Source of the DNA: G963422595 sp963422595
Lineage (GTDB): Bacteria > Pseudomonadota > Gammaproteobacteria > UBA4575
NCBI GenBank assembly: GCA_963422595.1
Contig: OY730298.1
Coordinates: forward strand, 806,001 to 870,000
Direction of reading: 5' to 3'
DNA: 64,000 bases
The translations under genes and the position numbers were made by a program. This document shows, in pieces, positions 19,685 to 29,195 of this stretch (positions within the stretch are counted from its first letter, which is position 1; every line of letters starts with the position of its first letter). The notes under the pieces were generated by a model that saw only the letters and a list, made by a program, of their open reading frames with translations, ran no database searches and was not told where the DNA came from.

Positions 19685-20327
19685 TCATAACCTTAGCTAT
19701 ATCGTTGTTGAAGGCCCAATTGGCGTTGGTAAAACCAGCCTGGCTCAACGTCTTGCAGTTGAGCTTGGTTTTTCTTTGTTGTTAGAGAAAGTGGAGGAAA
19801 ACCCGTTTCTTGAGCGTTTTTATCAGAACCCCAGGGAGGCAGCACTATCCACACAATTATATTTTTTGCTACGTCGTACTAAGCAGCTTCAGGAATTTAA
19901 GCAATCTGACATATTCTCGCCCGTGAGAGTTGCAGATTTTCTGATCGAAAAAGATCGACTGTTTGCGCAAGTGGTATTAAGCGCGAGTGAATATGAGCTT
20001 TATGAACAGGTATATTCACACCTTACTATCGACGCGCCTAAACCTGATTTAGTGGTGTATTTGCAAGCACCAGTTGAGGTGTTGTTACGGCGCATACGTA
20101 AACGTGGACGTGGCTATGAGCGCTTAATTGAAGCGGCTTATTTAGAACAGCTTAATGAGGCTTACGCTAAATTTTTTCACGACTATAATGATTCACCATG
20201 TTTGATAGTAAACGCAAGTGAAATGGATTTCATTAATAGTGACGGAGATTATCAACAGTTGTTACATGAAATTCTTGGTTCTAAAACAGGTAAGCATTAT
20301 TTTAATCCCTTACCGTTTGCGGGTTGA
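19677..20327 (+). CDS. Deoxynucleoside kinase family protein
   Basis: A 216-residue P-loop kinase. GPIGVGKTSLA (13-23) is the P-loop, ADFLIEKDRLFA carries the conserved DRS-like segment, and RIRKRGRGYE is the arginine-rich lid. The family phosphorylates deoxyadenosine or deoxyguanosine for nucleotide salvage; the precise substrate cannot be read from the sequence. The gene between folK and panB is a common gamma-proteobacterial arrangement. Confidence 0.88.
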   Translation: MSNHNLSYIVVEGPIGVGKTSLAQRLAVELGFSLLLEKVEENPFLERFYQNPREAALSTQLYFLLRRTKQLQEFKQSDIFSPVRVADFLIEKDRLFAQVVLSASEYELYEQVYSHLTIDAPKPDLVVYLQAPVEVLLRRIRKRGRGYERLIEAAYLEQLNEAYAKFFHDYNDSPCLIVNASEMDFINSDGDYQQLLHEILGSKTGKHYFNPLPFAG

Positions 20328-20351
20328 TCGTTTGCAGGATGAACAGGATAG

Positions 20352-21155
20352 ATGAGTACGCAGCTTCCCAGTAAAAATATTACGCTTGCGCGGCTGCAAA
20401 CAATGAAGGCAAACAGTGAAAAAATTGTTTGCCTGACGGCTTATGATGCAAGTTTTGCGGCATTACTTGATCAGGCTGGCATAGAGATAATTCTTGTTGG
20501 TGATTCGTTAGGCATGGTTATACAGGGTCATGATAATACCGTGTCTGTAACTATGGATAATATGATCTACCATAGCCAATGCGTGAGTTCTGTAGTGAAG
20601 CACGCCCTGGTGATGACAGATATGCCGTTTATGTCTTATACTAATGTGGGGCAGGCCTTAAGTAACGCTACTGATTTGATACAGCTTGGAGGCGCGCAAA
20701 TGGTTAAGTTGGAAGCCTCCGCGCGTCAAATAAGTATTGTGCAGGAGCTTAGTCAATGTGGGGTGCCAGTATGCGCGCACCTGGGGTTGCGTCCACAATA
20801 TATTCATAAGCTGGGCAGCTATACTATGCAAGGCAATGACGATGCCGGCGCTAATGAATTACTTAACAGTGCGGAAGGTTTACAGGCCGCTGGCGCGGAT
20901 ATGCTGTTGCTGGAGTGTATACCAAAAGATCTTGCCCATGAGATCACACAAAATTGTTCCATACCCGTAATTGGTATTGGCGCAGGTTCTGAATGTGACG
21001 GCCAAATTTTGGTGTTACATGACGTGTTGGGTATCACTCAAGGCGTGTCCCCTAAATTTGCGAAAAACTTTCTTGCCGGCGCAAAAGATGTTCCTTCGGC
21101 AATTGCGTCTTATATAAAAGGTGTAAAAAATCTAAGTTTTCCAGCGGCTTCTTAG
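20352..21155 (+). CDS. panB: 3-methyl-2-oxobutanoate hydroxymethyltransferase
   Basis: First committed enzyme of pantothenate synthesis, making ketopantoate with methylene-tetrahydrofolate. It has 267 residues. The motifs VGDSLGMVIQGH, VCAHLGLRPQ and IPVIGIGAGSECDGQILV are all family-typical and carry metal and substrate ligands. panC follows 23 bases later. Usually panD is close by; none is found next to this pair. Confidence 0.97.
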   Translation: MSTQLPSKNITLARLQTMKANSEKIVCLTAYDASFAALLDQAGIEIILVGDSLGMVIQGHDNTVSVTMDNMIYHSQCVSSVVKHALVMTDMPFMSYTNVGQALSNATDLIQLGGAQMVKLEASARQISIVQELSQCGVPVCAHLGLRPQYIHKLGSYTMQGNDDAGANELLNSAEGLQAAGADMLLLECIPKDLAHEITQNCSIPVIGIGAGSECDGQILVLHDVLGITQGVSPKFAKNFLAGAKDVPSAIASYIKGVKNLSFPAAS

Positions 21156-21178
21156 CCTTCTCTTCTTGGTTATTTCCT

Positions 21179-22024
21179 ATGCAAATGGTTACTACAGTTA
21201 CTGCGCTTTGTCAGCAGATTTCCACGTATAAGAAAAACGGTGAAAAAATCGTATTTGTGCCGACGATGGGGAATTTGCACGCCGGGCACCTTGCTTTAAT
21301 AAATCATGCCAGGATTTGTGGCGGGAAAATTGTTTGCAGTATTTTTGTAAATGCTTTGCAGTTTGACCGGCAGGAAGATTTACGAGCATATCCACGTACC
21401 CCAAAGCAGGATTTGGAAGCTCTGCGGAACGCTGATGTGGATTTGGTATTTATGCCTGAGCATAGCGAAGTCTATGCGCAACAAAACCGGGTAAAATTCC
21501 CTGAAAATCCGTTAAATCAGCAGCTGTGCGGCAAATTTCGCCCCGGTTTTTTTGATGGTATCGTCGAAGTTGTTACCAGGCTGTTTTATATCGTCACGCC
21601 CGACGTCGTGGTCTTTGGTGAAAAGGATTATCAGCAGTTGGTAATAATTAAACAGTTGGTTCAGGATCTTGGATTGCTGATACGGGTAGAGCAGATTGCC
21701 ACGCAACGTGAAGCGGACGGATTGGCGTTTAGTTCACGTAACTCTTATTTAGATAAGGCGGAACGTAAGTTGGCACCACGCTTGTATGCCGAGCTGAACA
21801 ATATAAAAAAGCGGATAGAAGGCGGCGACCGGGATTTCTCCGCTTTGGAAAAACGTGGTATGAAACAGCTCGCCAAGGTGGGATTTCGTCCCGATTATGT
21901 AGCCATACGTGATGGCCAGGATCTTAAAGTTCTTCGATATGATACTGATTTAATTGTAATTTTAGCGGCCGCCTGGCTTGGTAATGCGCGCCTGATTGAC
22001 AATGTACTGTTACCAGGAGCTTAA
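21179..22024 (+). CDS. panC: Pantothenate synthetase
   Basis: Joins pantoate and beta-alanine with ATP to give pantothenate. It has 281 residues. The adenylate-binding PTMGNLHAGH (HAGH at 34-37) and FGEKDYQQL, together with SSRNSYL, identify the nucleotidyltransferase fold of PanC. It lies in an operon with panB. The beta-alanine it needs normally comes from PanD, which is missing from this locus; see the PanD-like gene at 49104-49448. Confidence 0.97.
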   Translation: MQMVTTVTALCQQISTYKKNGEKIVFVPTMGNLHAGHLALINHARICGGKIVCSIFVNALQFDRQEDLRAYPRTPKQDLEALRNADVDLVFMPEHSEVYAQQNRVKFPENPLNQQLCGKFRPGFFDGIVEVVTRLFYIVTPDVVVFGEKDYQQLVIIKQLVQDLGLLIRVEQIATQREADGLAFSSRNSYLDKAERKLAPRLYAELNNIKKRIEGGDRDFSALEKRGMKQLAKVGFRPDYVAIRDGQDLKVLRYDTDLIVILAAAWLGNARLIDNVLLPGA

Positions 22025-22069
22025 ATCGGTATACTTTATGAAAAAATTTACTGTTCTTAGGAGATGAAT

Positions 22070-22198
22070 ATGTGGGTACTCATTGTGATTTGTTTTGTTT
22101 TGGCGTTTTTAGTTGCCGTTGCCGCGCAGTTGAGTGTGTTTAACTTAAAGGTTACGCAGCTTATAACTTTCAGGCGTGTTAAGGAAGGTTCTTCCTGA
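22070..22198 (+). CDS. Small membrane protein, unknown
   Basis: Forty-two codons beginning MWVLIVICFVLAFLVAVAA, a single hydrophobic segment, then a short basic tail (TFRRVKEGSS). AGGAG six bases before the ATG at 22070 supports translation; a second ATG at 22064 is too close to the site. It lies just after panC and could be cotranscribed. No family recognised. Confidence 0.5.
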   Translation: MWVLIVICFVLAFLVAVAAQLSVFNLKVTQLITFRRVKEGSS

Positions 22199-22274
22199 CA
22201 CCATAAATAAATTCCTGTATATAAGGGCACTTCCGTAGTGTCCTTATGTTTGCGCGTTTTTTTGGTAATCACCC

Positions 22275-23888
22275 ATGCGCGAGCCACTTTCACAGTTAGC
22301 TTCATATCGGGCACTGCGCGTTCATGCGCTTGCATCCAAGTCGCGAACTTTGCGTGAATTGTTTGCGCGGGATCGCCGCCGCTTTGACACATTTTCACTT
22401 CAATATGAAGACGTCTTATTCGATTATTCAAAAAATCGTGTTACTGAGGAAACCATAGACAAACTTGTTTCACTGTTCAGTGAATGTGAAGTTGAGTCCT
22501 GGCGTGACCAGATGGTTGCTGGAAAGCCTGTTAATTCGACTGAAAACCGAGCGGCGCAACATGTGGCATTGCGGGATCTCAATTACCTGACTTGCACGTG
22601 CGCGACCCAGCAATCCGACGTTCTGCAACGCATGCAGGCCTTTGTTGATGAGATACGCGCCAGTGATTTTACAGACGTGGTTAATCTGGGCATTGGAGGA
22701 TCTCAGATGGGCCCAATGTTGGTGTGTGACGCCTTGTCTGATGATGTCGGGGCCGGCTTAAACGTGCATTTTGTGGCGAACCTGGATGCCACGGAAATAC
22801 ACCGTGTGCTGCAAAAGTTAAATCCGGCCAGTACGCTTTTTATCGTGACTTCAAAAAGTTTCACTACCCAGGAAACCCTTGCCAATGCGGAAGTTGCGAA
22901 ACATTGGTTATCTGACAGCCAGCGGTCAGGGAATAACCACTTGGCTAAACATTTTGTGGCGATATCTGCCAACCTCGAAAAGGCGCTGTCGTTTGGGGTT
23001 TTACCAGAGCGGGTGTTTCCAACATGGGATGAGATAGGCGGACGCTTTTCCCTGTGGTCTGCTGTAGGGCTGTCTATTGCACTGTATCTGGGCATGCCAG
23101 CTTTTAGGGAGCTTCTGCAGGGGGCAAACGCGATGGATAAACATTTTTTAACTGCTCCTCCGCGCGAAAATATGCCCGTTCTGCTTGCTTTATCAGGCAT
23201 TTGGAACCAGCATTTTTTACAGGCGTCGGCGCACGCCGTGCTGCCCTATGACGTGCGATTACGTTATATGCCTGTCTACCTGCAACAGTTGGAAATGGAA
23301 AGTAACGGCAAATTCGTGGATCGCGCTGGCAACGATCTTGAGGTGCCGAGTTCGCCAGTCGTGTTTGGAGACGTGGGCACAAATGCACAGCACAGTTTTT
23401 TTCAACTTCTGCATCAAGGTACCCAGACGATAAGTTGTGATTTCATTGGCGTGGTTAAAGCGAGTCATGCCAATAAGCAGCAACATGATATGTTGCTGGC
23501 TAATATGTTCGGTCAGACTCAAGCCCTGATGCAGGGTCAAACGGTTGCAGAGGTAAAGGCGCAGGGCGCAGCGCAATCGCTCGCTCCCCATAAGACGTTG
23601 CCAGGTAACCGGGTCAGCAATACTATTTTACTGAAACAGCTTACGCCACGTACTTTAGGTATGTTGCTTGCGATGTATGAACACAAGGTGTTTGTGCAAG
23701 GCATTATCCTTAATATAAATTCTTTTGATCAAATGGGGGTTGAGTTTGGCAAAAAGCTGGCATCTGCGTTATTAGAAAAAATGCAAGCTGTTGAACCAGC
23801 TTTGGATCAGGACTCATCAACAAACGCGCTGATTGATTTTTATAGGCAAAACTCATCTCCAGTGCAAAACATCGCATCTTCAAAATAG
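22275..23888 (+). CDS. pgi: Glucose-6-phosphate isomerase
   Basis: Interconverts glucose 6-phosphate and fructose 6-phosphate. It has 537 residues, slightly shorter than E. coli (549). The sugar-phosphate-binding NLGIGGSQMGP, the family signature DEIGGRFSLWSAVGLS, the catalytic-base region MESNGKFVDR, and the second signature near NSFDQMGVEFGKKLA are present. It stands alone between panC and an ankyrin gene on the other strand. Confidence 0.97.
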   Translation: MREPLSQLASYRALRVHALASKSRTLRELFARDRRRFDTFSLQYEDVLFDYSKNRVTEETIDKLVSLFSECEVESWRDQMVAGKPVNSTENRAAQHVALRDLNYLTCTCATQQSDVLQRMQAFVDEIRASDFTDVVNLGIGGSQMGPMLVCDALSDDVGAGLNVHFVANLDATEIHRVLQKLNPASTLFIVTSKSFTTQETLANAEVAKHWLSDSQRSGNNHLAKHFVAISANLEKALSFGVLPERVFPTWDEIGGRFSLWSAVGLSIALYLGMPAFRELLQGANAMDKHFLTAPPRENMPVLLALSGIWNQHFLQASAHAVLPYDVRLRYMPVYLQQLEMESNGKFVDRAGNDLEVPSSPVVFGDVGTNAQHSFFQLLHQGTQTISCDFIGVVKASHANKQQHDMLLANMFGQTQALMQGQTVAEVKAQGAAQSLAPHKTLPGNRVSNTILLKQLTPRTLGMLLAMYEHKVFVQGIILNINSFDQMGVEFGKKLASALLEKMQAVEPALDQDSSTNALIDFYRQNSSPVQNIASSK

Positions 23889-24094
23889 ATCAACCTCGCT
23901 CTCTTGTAAGCGTACGTGGTTTTGAGGGGGAAATTGCTATGCCGCGCTCATCATGACAAGACTCATTTTTGGATTACTACCTTATAGTGCCGCGCGGTGA
24001 TGGCAGCATTGGCGGCAGACTGTACTTTACCTTTCGAGCGTAGGGCCTGATTTTATAGCCTGGTCTGTTAAACCAATCGTGTCTGACCCTATCT

Positions 24095-24580
24095 CTATAA
24101 GCGTGCGTAAGCTTCGGATTCTTTTAATGCGGCGTTATCCTTTGCATAGTCTTTGGGGAGCTTGCCCACGTCCCGCACGTTGGTATCTGCCCCAGCGTCC
24201 AATAATGCGGTAATGATAGCGGGGTTGTTATTGTGCGCGGCGGCTGCGTGCAACGGAGTACTACCTCCTTCATCCTGCGCATTCAAATCTGCTCCGCCAT
24301 TTACTAATGCAGTGATGACATATGGGTTTTTGCTGGACCAGGATGCCCAATGTAATGGAGTGGCACCCCATTCATAATCCTTTGCCTGCAACTCTGCTCC
24401 AGCTTTTATCAAGGCGTTGATAACAGCAGGGTCACTGCTAAATGCAGCCGCAAAATGCAGCGGAGTATAACCCCAACGATCCCGTGCATTTGGGTCAGAC
24501 CCGGCACTAAGGCAGGTTGTCACTGTCACCACAGTGGCAGTTTCAAAAAAAGTAACCGTGTTCCAGTTAGTGTCTGCCAT
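24095..24580 (-). CDS. Ankyrin-repeat protein
   Basis: About 161 residues from the ATG at 24580, which has AGAGGTG six bases upstream; the GTG at 24589 is less likely. A lead segment (NWNTVTFFETATVVTVTTCL) is followed by three to four ankyrin repeats with TPLHFAAA, TPLHWASW and TPLHAAAA. No signal peptide is visible, so it is probably cytoplasmic unless secreted by a dedicated system. Ankyrin repeats mediate protein contacts. Similar short ankyrin proteins are numerous in some host-associated bacteria (family knowledge); the partner here is unknown. Confidence 0.85.
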   Translation of the reverse strand: MADTNWNTVTFFETATVVTVTTCLSAGSDPNARDRWGYTPLHFAAAFSSDPAVINALIKAGAELQAKDYEWGATPLHWASWSSKNPYVITALVNGGADLNAQDEGGSTPLHAAAAHNNNPAIITALLDAGADTNVRDVGKLPKDYAKDNAALKESEAYARL

Positions 24581-24589
24581 TTTGCTCAC

Positions 24590-24972
24590 CTCTTTTTGCT
24601 AAATTTTAATCATGAATAGGTTATTAAATCAACCGATAGCGTAGTGTATCAGTTTGAAATTCTCTTTTTATAGGACTCGCTCTTCTGTAGAGTGCATTTC
24701 CTTCCATGCTGCACGTAGATTAATAGTTATTGTTGGAGTTCATTCTCTGCACCAGGTGTGTTGGTGGGGGATCAGATTTTCCATATACACGATATTTGAC
24801 AGAATCGTCAAGCCCTGAATATTACGCGGGCTATATACATTCATAAGTAGTGGCCGCTGGTTGAAGCATTACCTCAAATTCTTCAAGCTCTGGCTTGTCA
24901 GGATAAACTGGCTTTGTATCTCCAGTTTTTGTATGGAATACAGTGCTAACTGTTGACTTGCCTCTAGGGAAT
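24590..24972. other. Non-coding gap
   Basis: About 380 bases between the ankyrin gene and nfeD with no credible reading frame, hairpin or repeat that I can support. The ankyrin promoter should lie in its left part. Confidence 0.4.
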
Positions 24973-25242
24973 TTAGTCGTTTATATCCTGATTCCGCAAT
25001 TGATTTTTCCTGAATTTTCCCCATGCCAGAAATGCCATTGTTACTAATAACCCTGTTACACTATATATAAAAACAACCTCGTACCATTCAGTCAATAACG
25101 TTGGCCACACCTTCAACAGCCCAGCCATTGTAAACCCGGCAATACCAAATGAAAAAGCGATGAATAAACCCGTGAACACTTCTAGAATAGACAGGCAGAG
25201 CCCGATGATGAGCCAAAATTCAACTGTAAAAAATAACTCCAT
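24973..25242 (-). CDS. NfeD-like membrane protein (short form)
   Basis: An 89-residue protein with two or three hydrophobic segments (FWLIIGLCLSILEVF, LFIAFSFGIAGFTMAGLL, VVFIYSVTGLLVTMAFLAWG). This is the membrane part of NfeD1b-type proteins, without the long periplasmic protease part or OB domain. NfeD and SPFH proteins are usually encoded side by side and act in membrane quality control. Here the SPFH gene lies directly upstream, five bases away, in one transcription unit. Confidence 0.8.
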   Translation of the reverse strand: MELFFTVEFWLIIGLCLSILEVFTGLFIAFSFGIAGFTMAGLLKVWPTLLTEWYEVVFIYSVTGLLVTMAFLAWGKFRKNQLRNQDIND

Positions 25243-25247
25243 ACTTT

Positions 25248-26105
25248 TTACTTGCCGAGTATATTTCTTATTGAACTCAGTGCGCTGATAATGTCATTCG
25301 GTAATAAAATTACTTTGGCATTATCTGAACTGGATAATTTCCCGATTGCCTCTACCTGTTGCTTTTGAATCTCGAAGTGAATGGCTGATGCACCTTCGTT
25401 ATTAATAGCTTCGGCAATCGTCTGTGTAGCATAGGCCTCCGCGTCGGCAAGTAATCGCTTGGCCTCTGCTTGTTTTTGCGCAGTATAAAGCTCGGCCTCC
25501 GCTTCCAGTTGCGCGGATTTTTTTCTTCCTTCTGCTTCAGTAACCGTTGCTCGCCGCTCGCGTTCAGCATTGATTTGTTGTTGCATTGCCTTTTTAGTAC
25601 TCTCGTCTACATCAACGTCAAGTATCTCCGTACGAGTTATATCCACTCCCCAATCAATGCAGGTTTCTTCAAGGCTTGTCTTTATTTTTTTGTTAATTTC
25701 ATCTCTGTGTGATTGAACTTCGTCAAACTCAATAGAACCAATAATTGAGCGGACGGTTCCCGTGACTGCGTTATTTATTGCTCCATCCAGATCATTAATT
25801 CTGTACGTTGCCTTACCCGCATCAACTATTCTGAAAAATATCGTATTTGTAATGACTATAGTGACATTGTCTTTAGTGATGACGTCATGCGGCTTTTCAG
25901 GTAATTGTCTTTCAAGGATACTTATTTTATTAGAAATTCTGTCAAGAATAGGGATGATAAAATGTAACCCTGCCTTTAAGGTTTTTGTATATTTTCCAAA
26001 TCTTTCTACAACGTAGTTATTACTTTGAGGTACGATCTTCGTCCCCATGAACACCAGTACTACTACCAAGGTAGTGGCTACGATAAATACAATTGCAGCG
26101 GACAT
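25248..26105 (-). CDS. SPFH/band 7 domain protein (stomatin/QmcA type)
   Basis: About 285 residues from the ATG at 26105, which has AGGAGAG upstream; the frame is open to 26147. An N-terminal membrane anchor (AAIVFIVATTLVVVLVFMG) precedes the SPFH domain (VPQSNNYVVERFGKY, then GVDITRTEILDV) and a long Glu/Ala-rich coiled coil. Family members form oligomeric membrane scaffolds and control the protease FtsH. It is paired with the NfeD-like gene. Length and motifs are normal for QmcA/YbbK. Confidence 0.93.
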   Translation of the reverse strand: MSAAIVFIVATTLVVVLVFMGTKIVPQSNNYVVERFGKYTKTLKAGLHFIIPILDRISNKISILERQLPEKPHDVITKDNVTIVITNTIFFRIVDAGKATYRINDLDGAINNAVTGTVRSIIGSIEFDEVQSHRDEINKKIKTSLEETCIDWGVDITRTEILDVDVDESTKKAMQQQINAERERRATVTEAEGRKKSAQLEAEAELYTAQKQAEAKRLLADAEAYATQTIAEAINNEGASAIHFEIQKQQVEAIGKLSSSDNAKVILLPNDIISALSSIRNILGK

Positions 26106-26149
26106 ATCTATGCTCTCTCCTCTGGATATCTTTGTTATGTTGTACAAAC

Positions 26150-26568
26150 GATGGCATTGCCATTCGGGTGCAGCATCTTAATTATCCCCATACAGCTTCA
26201 CGCGATTCCCAGTATGTTTTGACACTGTCAAAATACCTCATTTAATGGTTCTGATAATAGAACGAGGATTTCATTGGCATAAATCACCCTGCCGTTGGTG
26301 TTGTTTCGTGTGCTTCGGTTGGTCGTTTAGAGCGAACGTCTGCGATAGTCAGTTTTCGGATATTCATACCACCACATCCATAATTTTCATCTTAATCATT
26401 CTCAAATATATCCACTATTTTAGCTTCTACACAGATCAAAAACTTAATTTCTTCCTTATATCTGGTCTGCTTGTGCACGAATAATTATATCCTTGATACA
26501 TGGTCTTAATATTGATTGCATAATTTAACACACCTGCGACGGGCAGTAATAAGTAAGGCATAATTTCC
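26150..26568. other. Non-coding gap
   Basis: About 420 AT-rich bases upstream of both the SPFH gene and the SpmA/SpmB-like gene, which diverge from here. Both promoters must lie in it. The open frames it contains are rich in Ile/Phe/His without domain pattern and I reject them. Confidence 0.45.
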
Positions 26569-27798
26569 ATGCTTAACTACATCTGGTTTGGTTTTTTTAT
26601 CGCAGCATTTATCAGCTGCCTATACCATGCCCTGATGCGTGATAACAGCGCGATCTTTGCGCAGGTCATTCAAGCGACGTTTGATATGGCAGCACTGAGC
26701 GTGGAAATAGCATTGGGGCTGATCGGCGTACTGTCCTTGTGGTTAGGGTTCTTTACCATTGCGGAACGTGCCGGTTTTGTCACTATATTGACCAGAATAT
26801 TCCGTCCGCTGTTCAGGCAGCTGATGCCAGAGGTGCCCAGCAATCATCCTGCCATCGGCTCGGTCACCATGAACATGGCGGCGAACATGCTTGGGCTTGA
26901 TAATGCCGCAACGCCGCTGGGACTCAAGGCCATGCAGGATTTACAAGCTCTCAACCCTCACAAAGATACGGCCAGTAATGCGCAGATTCTGTTTCTGGTG
27001 CTGAACACTTCTTCGGTGACTCTGCTTCCGGTAACTATATTTTTGTTCCGCGCACAACAGGGTTCTGTCGACCCGACCGCCATTTTCGTACCGATTCTGC
27101 TGGCTACTTCCGCATCAACACTGGCAGGGCTGTTGCTGGTTGCCTATATCCAGAGACTGAAACTGTGCAACAAGACCATGCTGATTTATCTATTGGGATT
27201 TGGGGCATTGATTGCCTTGCTGCTGGGTTTCCTGTTCGCTGGTGAACCAGGTAGTTTGACCGAACGCTCCAGTCTACTGGGGAACCTTTTGCTATTGATC
27301 ATGATTATGGCCTTTCTGTCTCTGGGCTTTTTACGTAAGGTCAAGATCTACGATGCGTTTATTGACGGTGCCAAACAAGGCTTTGAGGTTGCGGTGATGA
27401 TTATTCCGTATCTTGTAGCAATGCTGGTGGCCATAGGTGTATTGCGTGCCAGTTTGGTTCTGGATAGTGTACTTGCCATTGCTGAGAAAATAGTCGCTGC
27501 GCTTGGCCTTAATACCGAGTTTGTTGCAGCATTGCCTACTGCCCTGATGCGCCCGTTTTCCGGTAGTGGTGCGCGCGCAATGTTATTGGAGACCATGAAC
27601 ACGCACGGCGTGGATTCGTTTGCTGCCAACGTTGCAGCTATCGTACAAGGCAGCACGGAGACGACATTTTACGTGTTGACCATTTATTTCGGCAGTGTGG
27701 GAATACAGCGAGTGCGCCATGCGATTGGCTGTGGACTGTTTGCTGACCTTGTCGGAATTGTGATGGCCATTATGATTGGTTACTGGTTTTTTGCTTGA
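26569..27798 (+). CDS. Nucleoside-recognition (Gate) domain protein, SpmA-SpmB fusion type
   Basis: A 409-residue polytopic membrane protein. The N-terminal half carries the SpmA signature (GSVTMNMAANMLGLDNAATPLG) and the C-terminal half the SpmB-like PTALMRPFSGSGARAM. In Bacillus spmA and spmB affect spore core dehydration, but fused homologues are widespread in non-sporing bacteria, where substrate and role are unknown. About ten membrane segments are visible. A 41-base stretch of its 3' half (27538-27578) recurs in damaged form at 29580-29620. Confidence 0.88.
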   Translation: MLNYIWFGFFIAAFISCLYHALMRDNSAIFAQVIQATFDMAALSVEIALGLIGVLSLWLGFFTIAERAGFVTILTRIFRPLFRQLMPEVPSNHPAIGSVTMNMAANMLGLDNAATPLGLKAMQDLQALNPHKDTASNAQILFLVLNTSSVTLLPVTIFLFRAQQGSVDPTAIFVPILLATSASTLAGLLLVAYIQRLKLCNKTMLIYLLGFGALIALLLGFLFAGEPGSLTERSSLLGNLLLLIMIMAFLSLGFLRKVKIYDAFIDGAKQGFEVAVMIIPYLVAMLVAIGVLRASLVLDSVLAIAEKIVAALGLNTEFVAALPTALMRPFSGSGARAMLLETMNTHGVDSFAANVAAIVQGSTETTFYVLTIYFGSVGIQRVRHAIGCGLFADLVGIVMAIMIGYWFFA

Positions 27799-28313
27799 GT
27801 ATTTATTTAGCGTTCTTCCTGAAAAATACATACAATTCTTTAATATGCTGATTATCAAACCATATGGTCGAAGCGAGACGGAAGCAGAGTTTGACTCCGG
27901 TAAAAATCTCCAGATGAAGCGGGACTCACTGTATTCGGGGTTGACACGTGCCCGTGCCCGGTTGGAGATCACCCCCAGATGAAGGGGACTACTGTATTGG
28001 AGTATCAGGTTCACTTCATCTGGGACCTGGCTTGCCGGGATTCGGGTCTTTTGGCTGCTTTTTCCTTATGCATGGGGGAATGAAACCGGGCAGCGCGAGC
28101 GGCCATTCGACACGAATGTCAATTGCGGCTCTGTGTGGCACCATGCTGCTTCCCTTTGATTAAATTTGGCTATTGCACCCGGTTAGATCGCGACGGAATA
28201 TTTGCGGGTTTGACTATGTCCATCTGTTTTGAATCGGGCCACGACAGGGCTTACCAACGAACCTGGGGTGCAAAACTTTTCCTCGCCCTGTTTCCTGCCT
28301 TGTTGATTACAAC
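27799..28313. other. Non-coding stretch with repeats, before the hppA remnant
   Basis: About 515 bases without a recognisable gene. It contains direct and inverted repeats (listed separately) and may hold unreadable 5' parts of the hppA remnant. Confidence 0.4.
27908..28024. repeat. Direct and inverted repeat cluster
   Basis: CCAGATGAAGCGGGACTCACTGTATT at 27911 recurs, slightly altered, at 27975. CCCAGATGAAG (27974-27984) faces a perfect inverted copy CTTCATCTGGG (28014-28024). It could be a MITE or REP-like remnant. Confidence 0.55.
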
Positions 28314-28649
28314 ATGGTCAAGCATCACTTTCAGGCACTGTTGGCAGTGATTGCACTGGTAGTCGTCGGCCTTGGATTTGGTGCTGAGACACTTGGCGGA
28401 ATGCTGGCTGGCGCGCTGCTGGGCCGCGTGTTACTTGCTCTGATGATAGCCAATGTGCGAGGCACATGGGACAACGCAAAAAAGTATATCGAAAAAGGCA
28501 ATCTCGGTGGTAAAGGCTCTAACGTTCACAAGGCCGCAGTGGTCGGTGACACCGTAGGCGATCCTTTCAAGGACACCTCCGGGCCGTTGATGAACATTCT
28601 TATCAACGTGATGGCAATCGTGAGTCTGGTGATTGCACCTTTGTTGTAA
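28314..28649 (+). pseudogene. hppA: C-terminal remnant of membrane proton/sodium-pumping pyrophosphatase
   Basis: About 111 residues that match only the C-terminus of HppA: AGALLGRVLLALMIANVRG, WDNAKKYIEKGNLGGKGS, HKAAVVGDTVGDPFKDTSGP and a last membrane helix. Full-length enzymes have about 670 residues and hydrolyse pyrophosphate to pump ions. The catalytic N-terminal two-thirds is absent, so this is a broken gene. Confidence 0.88.
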
Positions 28650-28693
28650 AGTGCAACTGCTATACCAAGGCTCAGGCCGACCTATCTCAGGTC

Positions 28694-28888
28694 TTAAGGC
28701 CAGTTTTCAACCCATACATCCTGACTGGAAGGCCAGTTCTCAACTTCGACGTAACATGGGTTCCAGCTATTTTCGCCACAGTGGCTTGCTGCCTGCGCGG
28801 GCAGGATTACATTTTGGAAGGCAATTGCACAGAGGGCAACTGCAATAACCGTCAATACTGCCTTGGTGTAAATATCCGTCGGTTTCAT
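28694..28888 (-). CDS. Small exported protein of unknown function
   Basis: A 64-residue protein: MKPTDIYTKAVLTVIAVAL starts a hydrophobic N-terminal helix that looks like a signal peptide or anchor. It is followed by a short exported part with two Cys and the repeated ending VEVENWP / VWVENWP. GAGGAG sits just before the ATG. I recall similar MKPxDIYTKxVLTVIAVAL proteins in other bacteria, function unknown. It is intact although surrounded by gene remnants. Confidence 0.7.
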   Translation of the reverse strand: MKPTDIYTKAVLTVIAVALCAIAFQNVILPAQAASHCGENSWNPCYVEVENWPSSQDVWVENWP

Positions 28889-28921
28889 GGCTTACTCCTC
28901 GGGTTGAATTTCAAGCTTCAT

Positions 28922-29195
28922 CTATGCATTGGATACCCGCATCGCCTTGAATTGCGTTAAGACAAAATTACGTGCATCGTCGGCAACCAGGTAAAAACAG
29001 GGCAATACTACCAGTATCAGCGCAGTAGCGAAAATCAGGCCGAACCCAAGGCTTATTGCCATAGGTGATAGAAATACCGTCACCCCGCTGGCAAAAAAGA
29101 TTAACGGTGAAATACCAAGAAAAGTAGTAATAGTGGTAAGCAGGATAGGACGAATGCGCACACGTCCGGCATCAACCAACGCCTCAAAACAACTG
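28922..29195 (-). pseudogene. C-terminal remnant of an RND-family efflux pump
   Basis: The frame from SCFEALVDAGRVRIRPILLT to FYLVADDARNF matches the last transmembrane block of AcrB/MexB-like RND transporters (PILLTTITTFLG, PMAISLGFG). It begins abruptly at 29195, exactly at the left end of repeat copy A, so the repeat marks the break. Full-length RND pumps exceed 1,000 residues. Confidence 0.87.

Noticed and set aside
26245..26484. 79-codon plus-strand frame upstream of the SpmA/SpmB-like gene
   Set aside because: No ribosome site, odd composition (Cys, Trp, His rich) and no family pattern.
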